Assembly: GCA_965231765.1 (NCBI GenBank)
Contig: OZ246887.1
Span: 4,960,001-5,024,000 of the forward strand
DNA: 64,000 bases
Reading direction: 5' to 3'
Source of the DNA: JAAXHF01 sp963665955
Lineage (GTDB): Bacteria; Desulfobacterota; Binatia; Bin18
Shown here: positions 8,474 through 16,337 of the stretch, one piece after another
Layout: each line of letters opens with the position of its first letter
How positions within the stretch are numbered: position 1 is the stretch's first letter
Made by a program: the position numbers and the translations under genes
The notes under the pieces: model-generated
Told to the model about the DNA's origin: nothing
The model's input: only the letters and a program-made list of their open reading frames with translations
The model's database searches: none

Positions 8474-8702
8474 CAGGATCCTGCTCGATAGCAGCGAACT
8501 CTGCATTCACCCGCATACTTTCTGTACGGACCTTGTGAGAGACTGCGGCGAGTCGTTTTGCTCGAATTTGTTGTTGGGTCTCATGGTTCATACGCAGGAT
8601 AGCGCGCCGGATGTACTCGGCCCGAGACAACTCCAGAGCTTCTGCACACTCGCTACTTTCCTCTAGAATTTCATCTGGGAGTTTTAAAGAGATTGCACTC
8701 AT
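8466..8702 (-). CDS. Ribbon-helix-helix (CopG/MazE-type) antitoxin
   Basis: 78 residues with a ribosome site (AGAGGT) before the ATG at 8702. The N-terminus SAISLKLPDEILEE is the RHH beta-strand, followed by ALELSRAEYIRRAIL, the helix-turn-helix of the RHH dimer. The acidic and charged C-terminal half (NAEFAAIEQDPDA) should wrap the MazF toxin encoded next. RHH antitoxins repress their own promoter; an AT-rich inverted repeat lies just upstream (8714-8749). Confidence 0.85.
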   Translation of the reverse strand: MSAISLKLPDEILEESSECAEALELSRAEYIRRAILRMNHETQQQIRAKRLAAVSHKVRTESMRVNAEFAAIEQDPDA

Positions 8703-8713
8703 GGATTACCTCT

Positions 8714-8749
8714 GAGATATGAGAATAAGATATCAAAAAAGAATATCTC
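8714..8749 (-). promoter_or_regulatory. Putative autoregulatory operator of the toxin-antitoxin operon
   Basis: GAGATAT (8714-8720) and ATATCTC (8743-8749) form a perfect inverted repeat with a 22-base spacer. The spacer contains a further GATATC palindrome and an A6 run. It sits 12-47 bases upstream of the antitoxin start, where an RHH dimer array would be expected to bind. This is AT-rich compared with its surroundings. Confidence 0.45.
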
Positions 8750-8840
8750 TTTTGAATAACCCAGGCAAGCTTGAATCGGCAACACTCGACTGTACTCTCG
8801 GGCTCTAGCCGTCCGCTAGAAAGCTAGGATATATTCCCCC

Positions 8841-8886
8841 TCATGTCAGACACAGCAGCTGTTCCCCCTTCTCCGTCCGCAACAGT
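8841..8886 (+). repeat. Direct repeat, downstream copy (NUDIX gene start)
   Basis: The second copy of the 46-bp repeat described at 7981-8026; 43 of 46 bases agree by eye. This copy carries the ATG (8843) and is translated as the first residues of the NUDIX protein (MSDTAAVPPSPSAT). Confidence 0.85.
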
Positions 8887-9526
8887 CATTCTGCTGCGGG
8901 ATACAAACGATGGTATCGAAACATTGCTCCTACGCCGTAACTCCAAGCTGGCCTTTCATGGTGGGGCCTGGGTTTTTCCCGGCGGGCATATCGATGAAGA
9001 AGATCATGTTGCTGGAGCCGTAGACAAAATGCTGGCTGCCGCACAAAACGCGGCCGTGCGCGAAGCCCAAGAAGAAGCCAATCTCGTCATCGATCCTGAA
9101 AAGATGATCTTCTTCTCCCACTGGACTACGCCCATTGTGCAGCCGAGACGCTTCTCGACTTGGTTTTTTGTGGCTGCGGCAGGCGCAGGCGAGGTTCAGG
9201 TCGATGGTGGAGAAATCCATGATCATAGCTGGATGCGACCGGAAAAAGCCCTCGCCGCGCAAAAGGCCGGAGACATTGAACTCCCGCCTCCAACGTTTGT
9301 CTCGATTACAAAACTGTCTCCCTTCCAGACTGTAGACGAAGCCCTGACGAGCCTGCGTGGTCGCGAGCCTGAGATCTTTTTTCCGCGTATCCAGAAAGTG
9401 TCGGACGGGGTGTGTTGCTTGTACCAAGGCGACGCTGGGTTCGAGACTGGGAATGTCGATGCATCTGGTGTTCGGCACCGTCTGTTGATGCTTAAGAGCG
9501 GTTGGCGGTATGAGCGGCCCGAATAG
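8843..9526 (+). CDS. NUDIX hydrolase (NUDT19/NUDT7-like)
   Basis: 227 residues. The NUDIX box is present with an insertion: GGHIDEEDHV, then ~20 residues, then REAQEEANL (Arg73-Leu81), giving the RE..EE metal-binding core. An insertion between the Gly and the REXXEE part is typical of NUDT19-like enzymes, which cleave CoA or acyl-CoA pyrophosphate bonds; CoA derivatives are therefore the likely substrate by family. No ribosome site is obvious upstream. The first 15 codons are duplicated 860 bases upstream, beyond the toxin-antitoxin cassette, so the native promoter may have been separated from the gene. Confidence 0.85.
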   Translation: MSDTAAVPPSPSATVILLRDTNDGIETLLLRRNSKLAFHGGAWVFPGGHIDEEDHVAGAVDKMLAAAQNAAVREAQEEANLVIDPEKMIFFSHWTTPIVQPRRFSTWFFVAAAGAGEVQVDGGEIHDHSWMRPEKALAAQKAGDIELPPPTFVSITKLSPFQTVDEALTSLRGREPEIFFPRIQKVSDGVCCLYQGDAGFETGNVDASGVRHRLLMLKSGWRYERPE

Positions 9527-9569
9527 CTCCCGCCATATTTCAGCCTGATCAGGCGCACAGGAAAACCGC

Positions 9570-9842
9570 ATGGATTTTGTGCATGATCCGCCTGCTGAAT
9601 ACATTCAGCAGCTTACGAGCTCTACGGTATTTCAAGGGGATGCTTCGACTATCCTGAAAAAGCTCCCTGCCCAGGTTTTTCGTTGCTGTATCAGCTCTCC
9701 CCCGTACTGGGGACTCAGAGACTATAGCGCAGCACAACAGATTGGTGCAGAAGAAGAACCGGCAGATTATATACAACGATTGGTCGCAGTCTTCGAAGAA
9801 GTGAGGCGAGTCTTACGAGATGACGGGACGCTCTGGCTTTCT
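9570..9842 (+). pseudogene. N-terminal fragment of a DNA methyltransferase
   Basis: About 90 codons resemble the start of N4/N6 beta-class site-specific methyltransferases: VFQGDASTILKKLP, the catalytic motif SSPPYWGLRDY, then QIGAEEEPADYIQRLV and EVRRVLRDDGTLWL. In the family the next residues are usually NIGD followed by ~200 more. Here homology stops near 9842 and the frame runs on, antisense to the quinone oxidoreductase, to a stop at 10013. The target-recognition part and the AdoMet motif I are missing, so it cannot be active. Confidence 0.75.
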
Positions 9843-9884
9843 GTGTGCCAGCGCAGAGCATCTCCTATTAGACTAAACGACTTC

Positions 9885-10871
9885 CTAGACTTCGAGCATA
9901 ATCTTCCCAAAATTCTTATTGTCCCCCATATACTGGTGCGCTTCGGCTGCTTGAGCGAGCGGGAAAATAGTATCGATAATGGGCTTGATTTTCCCGGCCG
10001 TCAGCAGCGGTAACCAGTTTTTTTTGAAACGTCGGGTGATGTCGATTTTGTCCTCAAGCGTGCGGCTACGCAAAACAGAGCCAAAGATCTGCAAGCGTTT
10101 GGTCAGAATCAAGCCCAAGTTTGTTTCGGTCTTGACGCCGCCCATGAGACCAACCAAGACCAAACGGCCACCAATTTTGAGGCTACGAAGATTTTTGTCC
10201 CAATACGCCGCACCAATGAAATCTTCAATAACGTCAACGCCTGTGCCTTGGGTGACGTCTTGTATCCACTCGGCAAAGTCTTGCTCTTTATAGTGACAGC
10301 CTGCTTCTGCACCAAGCTCGACACACCGGTGGATTTTGTCGCTAGAACCCGCAGTGATGAGAATCCGGGCTCCTGTCTCGCGCGCCATTTGAATGCCAGC
10401 CGTACCGACCCCGCTCGCTCCAGCGTGTATCAAGATTGTCTCACCGGCTTTGAGGCCACCGAGGCTGAAGATCGTTTCTTGGGCGGTGAAGTAGACTTCG
10501 GGGACTGCGGCGGCCTGAGTGAAACTCCAGCCGTCTGGGATGGGCATGGCCATCCGGGCATCAATCACAGCTTTTTCGGCATACCCACCGCTGCCGACTA
10601 AACCAAAGACTTTGTCGCCTACGGCAAATCCTTGTCCAGGAGAGACTGACGAACCAACTGCTTCCACTTCACCGGCAAGTTCAAGACCAAGGATATCCGA
10701 CTCTCCAGGCGGCGGTGGATAGGCTCCCATGCGTTGCATGGTGTCGGCACGGTTGAGCGCGGAAGCACGCACACGAACGAGGAGTTGGTCCGGAGTTGGG
10801 ACTGGATCAGCGACTTCGGTGAGTTGTAGAACCTCTGGGCCACCAGGTTTTGTAAAGGTAACGGCTTTCAT
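9885..10871 (-). CDS. NAD(P)H:quinone oxidoreductase, zinc-free MDR family (PIG3-like)
   Basis: 328 residues from the ATG at 10871 (MKAVTFTKPGG), preceded by GAGAGGCG; the frame is open 19 codons further but without a ribosome site. It has the QOR pattern of the MDR superfamily: SALNRADTMQRMGAYPPPPG, GLELAGEV, then the dinucleotide-binding segment IHAGASGVGTAGIQ and EDFIGAAYWDKNLRSL. Catalytic zinc ligands are absent, as expected for quinone reductases of the zeta-crystallin/PIG3 group. Probably a cytosolic NADPH-dependent reducer of quinones or enones. It converges on the methyltransferase fragment. Confidence 0.9.
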   Translation of the reverse strand: MKAVTFTKPGGPEVLQLTEVADPVPTPDQLLVRVRASALNRADTMQRMGAYPPPPGESDILGLELAGEVEAVGSSVSPGQGFAVGDKVFGLVGSGGYAEKAVIDARMAMPIPDGWSFTQAAAVPEVYFTAQETIFSLGGLKAGETILIHAGASGVGTAGIQMARETGARILITAGSSDKIHRCVELGAEAGCHYKEQDFAEWIQDVTQGTGVDVIEDFIGAAYWDKNLRSLKIGGRLVLVGLMGGVKTETNLGLILTKRLQIFGSVLRSRTLEDKIDITRRFKKNWLPLLTAGKIKPIIDTIFPLAQAAEAHQYMGDNKNFGKIMLEV

Positions 10872-10943
10872 AATACGCCTCTCTTTTGTCCTTTGGCTGT
10901 CTGTGGGGGAGCGCAGAGCAATCTCCAATTTAATGGGATATTC

Positions 10944-10984
10944 GACATCCTCACCCTAGCCCTCTCCCTCAGGGAGAGGGAATA
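10944..10984 (-). repeat. REP-like palindromic element, copy 1
   Basis: Core at 10960-10980: CCCTCTCCCT and AGGGAGAGGG are perfect 10-bp arms around a single C. Read on the minus strand it continues as GCTAGGGTGAGGATGTC. The same arrangement with a few changes is present at 46781-46820, with truncated or variant copies at 54901-54923 and 62355-62369. It lies between two minus-strand genes and may also act as a terminator for the crotonase gene promoter-distal transcripts or as a REP-type site. Confidence 0.65.
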
Positions 10985-11012
10985 GAAAACTGGCAGCTAC
11001 TGAAAAGTGACC

Positions 11013-11804
11013 CTACTTGCCTTTAAAGCTGGCTTTACGCTTCTCAACAAATGCAGTCACCCCTTCAGCAAAGTCGGGCGACTGAGCTGAGATCGTAATC
11101 GAACGTGCTTCGCTGTGGAGCTGCTCTTGGAATGAACTGCCAAGGCTCTGATTCAGCAGTAGCTTGGTCCGGCCAAAGGCTGCCGTCGGTCCTTGCGCCA
11201 ACTCATTGGCCAACGTCGTTGCCTCTTCCAGAACTTTCTCTGGCGGCGCAACCGCAGTCACCAAGCCCATATTCAGGGCTTCCTCCGCCGAGACAGGGGT
11301 ATTGCGCATAAACAGTTCTGTCGCCTTTCCCATGCCAACAAAACGAGGCAAGAAAAACGTTGAGCTGGAGTCCGGACTGGCACCAATGCCAAGGAACGCA
11401 GTCACCAGGTTCGCTTTGGCGGACATGACCCGAAAATCGCACGCTAAAGCCAAACCAAGCCCACCGCCTGCGGCGACGCCATTCAGGGCCGCAACGACTG
11501 GCTTTTGCACCTCGCGAACCAAATAAATGGCGGCATGCAGCATTGGCATCATCTTCTCAAAGCTGGGACCGATCGTGCGGGTTTGCAGCTCACTCACAAA
11601 AAATTTGATATCTCCACCACCGCTGAAGGCTTTGCCATTGCCAGTCAGAATAATGGCCCGGACGTCAGGGTCATCGGCACAATCCTGGAGGGACTGGCGC
11701 AAGCCCATCGACAGTTCCGTGTTCATGACATTGAACTGCTCGGGGCGGTTGAGTGTGATCGTGGCCACGCTACTTTGGCGTTCTAACAGTACGGCATCTT
11801 CCAT
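11013..11804 (-). CDS. Enoyl-CoA hydratase/isomerase family protein (PaaG-like)
   Basis: 263 residues from the ATG at 11804, with AAGGAGAAGG upstream; the longer frame adds a Lys-rich stretch without a ribosome site. Crotonase marks: NRPEQFNVM, AFSGGGDIKFF (CoA/oxyanion site), GVAAGGGLGLALACD and NMGLVTAV. At the two glutamate positions of the hydratases it has Leu (GGGLGLAL) and the segment GASPDSSSTFFLPR, where an Asp (SPD) sits as in PaaG-type isomerases. Isomerisation is thus more likely than hydration. Divergent from the rhodanese gene at 11941. Confidence 0.88.
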   Translation of the reverse strand: MEDAVLLERQSSVATITLNRPEQFNVMNTELSMGLRQSLQDCADDPDVRAIILTGNGKAFSGGGDIKFFVSELQTRTIGPSFEKMMPMLHAAIYLVREVQKPVVAALNGVAAGGGLGLALACDFRVMSAKANLVTAFLGIGASPDSSSTFFLPRFVGMGKATELFMRNTPVSAEEALNMGLVTAVAPPEKVLEEATTLANELAQGPTAAFGRTKLLLNQSLGSSFQEQLHSEARSITISAQSPDFAEGVTAFVEKRKASFKGK

Positions 11805-11940
11805 GTCCTTCTCCTTTTGCTTCTTCTGTGCTTCTTTCTTTCCCGCTTTCCTGCTTGACTGGTCGTGCAGGATCACAGAACATGTTCTGGATCAGATCTC
11901 ATATAAAATTCTCACACCGAGCGAAAGAGAGGAGCCTTGT

Positions 11941-12390
11941 ATGGCGGTAAAACAGACGACCCCTCCTGAAGCCTACCAGACCCTGAGCAGTGACCCCTCG
12001 GTCATGTATCTTGACGTACGGACAGAAGCGGAATTTACCGCTGGTCATCCCGAAGGCGCGATTAATATTCCCGTGATTTTCTTTAATCCAGCGACCCGTG
12101 AACCCAGTCCAAATCCAGATTTTCAGGCGGTCGTTGAATCCAATATTGCCAAAAGTGTGACGCTCATTGTCGGCTGTCAGGCCGGCGGACGCTCTCAGCG
12201 TGCTGCCGAGATTATGGACCAAGCTGGCTATACGAATGTGACAAATATGCAGGGCGGATTTGGTGGCGGGCAAAATCCGGCCGGAAAAGTGGTGCCAGGT
12301 TGGCGGGATGCAGGACTGCCGATCAGTACGGATAATGGCAGCGGGGTGAGTTATGCCTCCCTCGCTGCGAAAGCTGGGGTCTCGTCGTAA
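11941..12390 (+). CDS. Rhodanese-like sulfurtransferase
   Basis: 149 residues from the ATG at 11941, preceded by GAGAGGAG. The frame is open 138 codons upstream, but that part overlaps the crotonase gene antisense. The single rhodanese domain shows VMYLDVRTEAEFTAGHPEGAI, then the active loop VGCQAGGRSQRAAE with the catalytic Cys, then YTNVTNMQGGFGG. These enzymes move sulfane sulfur between thiosulfate or persulfide donors and acceptors; the acceptor is unknown. The C-terminal ~25 residues are Gly/Ser/Ala-rich. Confidence 0.9.
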   Translation: MAVKQTTPPEAYQTLSSDPSVMYLDVRTEAEFTAGHPEGAINIPVIFFNPATREPSPNPDFQAVVESNIAKSVTLIVGCQAGGRSQRAAEIMDQAGYTNVTNMQGGFGGGQNPAGKVVPGWRDAGLPISTDNGSGVSYASLAAKAGVSS

Positions 12391-12399
12391 ACCTGAGCT

Positions 12400-12416
12400 G
12401 GCCGGCTGGACCGGCC
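12400..12416. terminator. Bidirectional hairpin between convergent genes
   Basis: GGCCGG (12400-12405) pairs with CCGGCC (12411-12416) around CTGGA. It sits 10 bases after the rhodanese stop and 10 bases beyond the far stop of the DUF2283 gene, so it could end both transcripts. Confidence 0.5.
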
Positions 12417-12426
12417 CGAGAAATTC

Positions 12427-12663
12427 TTACTTGAAAGAGACTTCCTGACGCTGGCCTAGGGCTTCAGTGATGATGACAAATTTGCCTCGACCATCATCCT
12501 GTCACTGATTGTTGGCGTTGAGAAGCTCAATGCCGTATACTGTCCCATCCGGAGCGCGGTCGATATTCAGCTCGTCGCTAATATGGAGAGTCTCTACCTG
12601 GGCAGTCTTTTTGTGGAGCTGTAAATAAGCGATGTTGTCGTGTGGGTCGTAGGTCAGTTTCAT
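12427..12663 (-). pseudogene. DUF2283 family protein interrupted by an in-frame TGA
   Basis: The ATG at 12663 has GGAG 8 bases upstream. The frame gives MKLTYDPHDNIAYLQLH..., then ELNIDRAPDGTVYGIELLNA, the DUF2283 pattern, but stops at a TGA (12502-12504) after 53 codons. Reading straight on in the same frame gives QDDGRGKFVIITEALGQRQE and ends at TAA (12427), matching the C-terminal half that the family normally has (VIVNEALG-like). So one point mutation, or stop readthrough, separates the two parts. It is last in a reverse operon, 21 bases after the MetX-like gene. DUF2283 proteins have no known function; some lie beside DUF4258 toxins. Confidence 0.7.
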
Positions 12664-12684
12664 GCTGCATTCTCCGGTGATACC

Positions 12685-13695
12685 TTACTCGGCCAAACAC
12701 TCCTTCACCGCCTGATCAATAAAATCGGTATCAACTGGATTAATGCCAGCGCCGCAGAAATGCCCCCAGATAGACGGCACTGTTTTCTGAATCGCATTCG
12801 ACATGCACGCGACCTCTGCCGCACTGTCCTCTGGCGGGAAGTACAGGTCGGTCTGTCCAGGCATGACAACTGCGCGGGCTTTGATTGATGCCAGGGCCTT
12901 TTTATGATCTCCGCCCAATCCTGGTGTTGCGCCGACATTGTGTGTTTGCCAGGTCTTGGCTTGAGACAGCAGATCGTTGGCATCACATTGCAGAAAAAAC
13001 GTCTCCCAAAACCGGACCAGAAAATCTTCGACGCTGGGATGTCCAATCTGTTTATTCAATTCCTCGCGATACCACGCTTGCGAAAACCCCCAGCCTGCAT
13101 ACACCCGGGCCATGGCCCGCAAGCCTTTGTCTGGCTCGTCTCGATACTCGCCGCCATCCCAGGCTGCATCGGCTTTCAGCGCCGAAGTGAAGCCTTCAAT
13201 AAAAACATGCGTATGCGGCATGGTACGCGCCGCACCGCACAAGGGCACGATACGCTCTACCATATCCGGATGACTCACCGCCCACTGAAATGTCTGCTGG
13301 GCGCCCATGGAGAAGCCGGCTACCATGGCCAGTTTTTCAATACCCAGGTGATCACGGACGAGGCGATGTTGGGCCGCAACATTATCGCGAATTGTAATGG
13401 CTGGGAAATGCGGTCCGTTGAGCGGCTTGGGCGTGTTGCTAGGCGAGGAAGACAAACCGTTAGCAAACATATTGACGGCGATAATGCAGGAGTGGGCGGG
13501 ATCAAAACACCGGCCTGGCTGAATCAAGAACTCATAGCCGGTGTGATTCCCGCTATACCACGAGGGGATCAGGACAGCGTTTGTCTTGTGGTCATTCAGC
13601 TCGCCATAGATTTTGTAGGCCAGCTTGGCACCGTGCAGTACCTGACCGCATTCCAAGGGAAAATTGCCGAGTGAAAAGAGCTGGTAGTCAGCCAT
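12685..13695 (-). CDS. Homoserine O-acetyltransferase-like alpha/beta hydrolase (MetX fold)
   Basis: 336 residues with AGGGGGG before the ATG. The fold follows MetX: GAKLAYKIYGELN, the family-typical GPHFPAITIRDNVAAQHRLV, nucleophile elbow GFSMGAQQ (Ser129), acid Asp283 in PGQTDLYFPPED, and His312 in IWGHFCGAG. True MetX enzymes have a slightly different nucleophile elbow (GGSMGG) and are longer by ~30 residues. This belongs to the broad 'MetX-like hydrolase' group, so acyl transfer to homoserine is uncertain. It shares an operon with pdxJ, an LLM enzyme and an SDR. Confidence 0.85.
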   Translation of the reverse strand: MADYQLFSLGNFPLECGQVLHGAKLAYKIYGELNDHKTNAVLIPSWYSGNHTGYEFLIQPGRCFDPAHSCIIAVNMFANGLSSSPSNTPKPLNGPHFPAITIRDNVAAQHRLVRDHLGIEKLAMVAGFSMGAQQTFQWAVSHPDMVERIVPLCGAARTMPHTHVFIEGFTSALKADAAWDGGEYRDEPDKGLRAMARVYAGWGFSQAWYREELNKQIGHPSVEDFLVRFWETFFLQCDANDLLSQAKTWQTHNVGATPGLGGDHKKALASIKARAVVMPGQTDLYFPPEDSAAEVACMSNAIQKTVPSIWGHFCGAGINPVDTDFIDQAVKECLAE

Positions 13696-13773
13696 GTGTA
13701 CCCCCCTGCAAACCGCGCTCGCTCGTGCGGTTCATTAAAGTTAATGAGCATGCCCATACGGCTGTGCCCTCCA

Positions 13774-14514
13774 TCAGTCTCCTACGTCATACCCCAGCGT
13801 CTGTAAGTACGCCCGCACGGCAGGCCGAAGTCCCATATACAGGGCGTCACAGATCAACGCATGACCAATCGATACTTCGAGCAGACCCGGCACCTTCTCG
13901 GCAAAATGGGAGAGATTGTCCAGGTTGAGATCGTGTCCGGCATTGAGATGAAGGCCAACTTCCTGCGCGGCTAACGCAGCCTGACGATACTCCTCGAAAA
14001 CCTCGTCTCGTTGCGGTGTACTGAACAGACGTGCGTAGCGCTCGGTGTACAATTCAATGCGATCAGTCCCGATATCCTTTGCCCGTCGGACTTGGTCGGT
14101 ATCGGGATCAAGAAACAGGCTGGTACGGACGCCGTTTCCATGCAGCCGTTCGAGGACACGTCGCACCCACTCGACATCCGCCTGCAAATTCCAGCCTTGG
14201 TCTGAAGTCAACACATCGGGCGCGTCAGGTACCAAAGTGCACTGCGTCGGACGGACTTCACATACCAAGTCCAGCAGTTCAGGAGACGGGTAGCCTTCGA
14301 TGTTGAAATCAACGTCTTGGCCTGTGAGCATCGCCTGTAAATCATACACATCCTGATACCGAATATGACGTTCGTCTGGACGCGGATGAACGGTAATGCC
14401 GTGACAACCAGCCTCGATACAGGTTTGGGCGGCTTGGACGACGTTGGGCAGACTGCCGCCACGTGCATTCCGGAGGGTCGCGATTTTATTGACGTTGACG
14501 CTGAGTTTGATCAT
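13774..14514 (-). CDS. pdxJ: Pyridoxine 5'-phosphate synthase
   Basis: 246 residues, full length. PdxJ condenses 1-deoxyxylulose 5-phosphate with 3-amino-2-oxopropyl phosphate to pyridoxine 5'-phosphate. Seen: LSVNVNKIATLRNARGG at the N-terminus, HPRPDERHIR with the active-site His/Arg, FNIEGYPSPE with the catalytic Glu, LNAGHDLN and EVSIGHALICDALY. The start lies 5 bases after the LLM gene's stop with no own ribosome site, implying translational coupling. pdxJ usually sits with acpS or recO; here it is embedded between an LLM oxidoreductase and a MetX-like hydrolase. Confidence 0.95.
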   Translation of the reverse strand: MIKLSVNVNKIATLRNARGGSLPNVVQAAQTCIEAGCHGITVHPRPDERHIRYQDVYDLQAMLTGQDVDFNIEGYPSPELLDLVCEVRPTQCTLVPDAPDVLTSDQGWNLQADVEWVRRVLERLHGNGVRTSLFLDPDTDQVRRAKDIGTDRIELYTERYARLFSTPQRDEVFEEYRQAALAAQEVGLHLNAGHDLNLDNLSHFAEKVPGLLEVSIGHALICDALYMGLRPAVRAYLQTLGYDVGD

Positions 14515-14519
14515 GGCTG

Positions 14520-15419
14520 TTACAATTTTGCGATGCTGTTTTCTGCCAGTCTTTCCAAGATACCTTCAGTTTCAGCAGGTCGAAAGAAATGCACATGGCT
14601 AAATGCCAGCAGCCCTTCTTGCTGACCCAAAAACAAAATCGCTCGATGCGCGCCAGCATCTTCATACCGCTTGAGCATATCACCACACTGTGTCTCTGTG
14701 GTGACACCCAAAAAGACGCTAATGTCCAGTTTGCTGAAGTCGCGTCCGGCGTCTTGGGTCATGCTTTTCAGCCGCTTCAGGTTTTCTCGTAATTCTTCTG
14801 GAACAGGAGCCATCGGACACCAGCCATCCGCCCAGCGGGCAACACGTTGTAAGCCTTTTTCTCCATGCGTGCCAAGAATGGCTGGCGGGTAGGGCTTCTG
14901 GACTGGTTGGGGGATGCATCGAACGGCGGGGAAACTGACCGCTTTGCCTTGATATTCAGCTTCGCCTTTTGTCCACAGCTCGCGCATAGCTTCAACGCCT
15001 TCGCGCAGGAGAAGCCAGCGTCGGGGAAAGTCCGTTCCAAGTGCTTCTGCTTCTTCGCGCAGCCAGCCAGCACCGACACCAAAAATCACCCGACCACCAG
15101 AGTAATGATCGAGCGTGGCAACTTGCTTTGCCAGGACGAGTGGGTTGTGTTCGGGTACGAGACACACGCCGGTCGCTAGCTTGAGCTGCGTGGTGACTGC
15201 CGCCGCAGATGCCAAGCCGATAAACGGGTCCGCAATCTGACTATAAAAGTCTGGAATTTGTCCATCATCCCGAAACGGGTAGGGCGTGCCAATATTGACC
15301 GGAACAGTCGGATGCTCGCCCATCCAGATGGATTCAAATCCGAGTTCTTCCGCTTGCCGGGCAACGTCTGCGGGGTGGGCAGTATAGGGAGTGGAGAAAA
15401 AATGGAGTGCGACGTGCAT
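14520..15419 (-). CDS. LLM class F420-type oxidoreductase (TIGR03619-like)
   Basis: 299 residues, GAGGA before the ATG at 15419. Luciferase-like TIM barrel: RQAEELGFESIWMGEH, TQLKLATGVCLVPEHNPLVLAKQVATLD, GGRVIFGVGAGWLREEAEALG, then PQPVQKPYPPAILG and ADGWCPM. This is the subfamily that most often uses F420 in actinobacteria and in F420-making Gram-negatives, although FMN use cannot be excluded from sequence. The substrate is unknown. It is second in the operon SDR-LLM-pdxJ-MetX-DUF2283 and a paralogue of the gene at 21490. Confidence 0.88.
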   Translation of the reverse strand: MHVALHFFSTPYTAHPADVARQAEELGFESIWMGEHPTVPVNIGTPYPFRDDGQIPDFYSQIADPFIGLASAAAVTTQLKLATGVCLVPEHNPLVLAKQVATLDHYSGGRVIFGVGAGWLREEAEALGTDFPRRWLLLREGVEAMRELWTKGEAEYQGKAVSFPAVRCIPQPVQKPYPPAILGTHGEKGLQRVARWADGWCPMAPVPEELRENLKRLKSMTQDAGRDFSKLDISVFLGVTTETQCGDMLKRYEDAGAHRAILFLGQQEGLLAFSHVHFFRPAETEGILERLAENSIAKL

Positions 15420-15431
15420 ACAAATTCCTCG

Positions 15432-16193
15432 TTACGACGGGCCCACTTTAAGGTCTGTTCCACCGGCAACTGGTAGCGTGACGCCGGTGATAAAACCTGC
15501 TGCGTCGGACGCGAGAAAAACGGCGGCATCACCAATGTCTTGTGGCTGTCCAATACGTCCGATGGGGACAGTCTTGGCGTAAGCAGCTTTCTGCTCTTCC
15601 GTCAGCGCGTCATTCATCATCGGTGTTTCGATTGGCCCTGGGGCAATCGCATTAACCCGGATGCCCATCGCACCCACTTCATAGGCTAAATCTCTGGTCA
15701 AGGAGGCAACCCCCGCTTTTGACGCGGCATACGGCACGTGGGGCACGGTGTAGTGAAAGGCGGCGATAGACGCAATATTCACAATCGCTCCGCTGGCCTG
15801 TTTTTGCATTTCTGGTACAACGCGTTTGCAGCACAGAAACGTGCCTTTGAGGTTCACGTCGAGTACGGCATCCCAATCGGCTTCCGTCTGGTTCAAGATA
15901 TTTTTGATGATGACCACGCCAGCATTGTTGACTAGAATATCGATTTTGCCAAACTGACTCAGCGTTTCCTCGACCATATGATCAACTGAGCTGGTCTGGG
16001 TAACATCGGTCTGGACGCCTAGTGCGTGTCCACCAATCGCTTCAATTGCAGTCAGCGCGTGCGGAATCCGGTCTGCGGCAGCCTCGGCAATGACAAGAGT
16101 GGCGCCTGCCCGTGCCAGACTCAAGGCGACGCCAAGGCCAATCCCTTGGACCCCGCCCGTCACGATCGCTACCCGTCCATCTAACTGAGCCAT
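15432..16193 (-). CDS. Short-chain dehydrogenase/reductase (FabG-like)
   Basis: 253 residues from the ATG at 16193 with AGGAGAAG upstream; the frame is open 54 codons further but overlaps the divergent argE-like gene region. Classical SDR marks: cofactor loop TGGVQGIGLG, NNAG at the usual place, catalytic Ser in NIASIAAF and the Tyr-x-x-x-Lys in YAASKAG, then APGPIETPM. NAD(P)-dependent alcohol/ketone oxidoreduction; the substrate is not predictable. First gene of the reverse operon, 12 bases from the LLM gene. Confidence 0.92.
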   Translation of the reverse strand: MAQLDGRVAIVTGGVQGIGLGVALSLARAGATLVIAEAAADRIPHALTAIEAIGGHALGVQTDVTQTSSVDHMVEETLSQFGKIDILVNNAGVVIIKNILNQTEADWDAVLDVNLKGTFLCCKRVVPEMQKQASGAIVNIASIAAFHYTVPHVPYAASKAGVASLTRDLAYEVGAMGIRVNAIAPGPIETPMMNDALTEEQKAAYAKTVPIGRIGQPQDIGDAAVFLASDAAGFITGVTLPVAGGTDLKVGPS

Positions 16194-16337
16194 GTCTTCT
16201 CCTGTTCTCTTTTGTGCGCAGGCTTGCTTGTATGTCAGCCGCCTCTCTGGTGTATTATGTCTTTCCGCTGCTGGATGCAAAGGGGAGGGCTGCAAATGCA
16301 GCCACACATAAGTGCAGCGGGAATGAGAAGGACATAT

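Noticed and set aside
9843..10013. Continuation of the methyltransferase frame over the 3' end of the quinone oxidoreductase
   Set aside because: It reads antisense through a clear gene, and the residues no longer resemble a methyltransferase.
16212..16337. N-terminal extension of the ArgE-like protein
   Set aside because: The good ribosome site and family alignment start at 16338; the extension is a Cys/Trp-rich, unlikely sequence.
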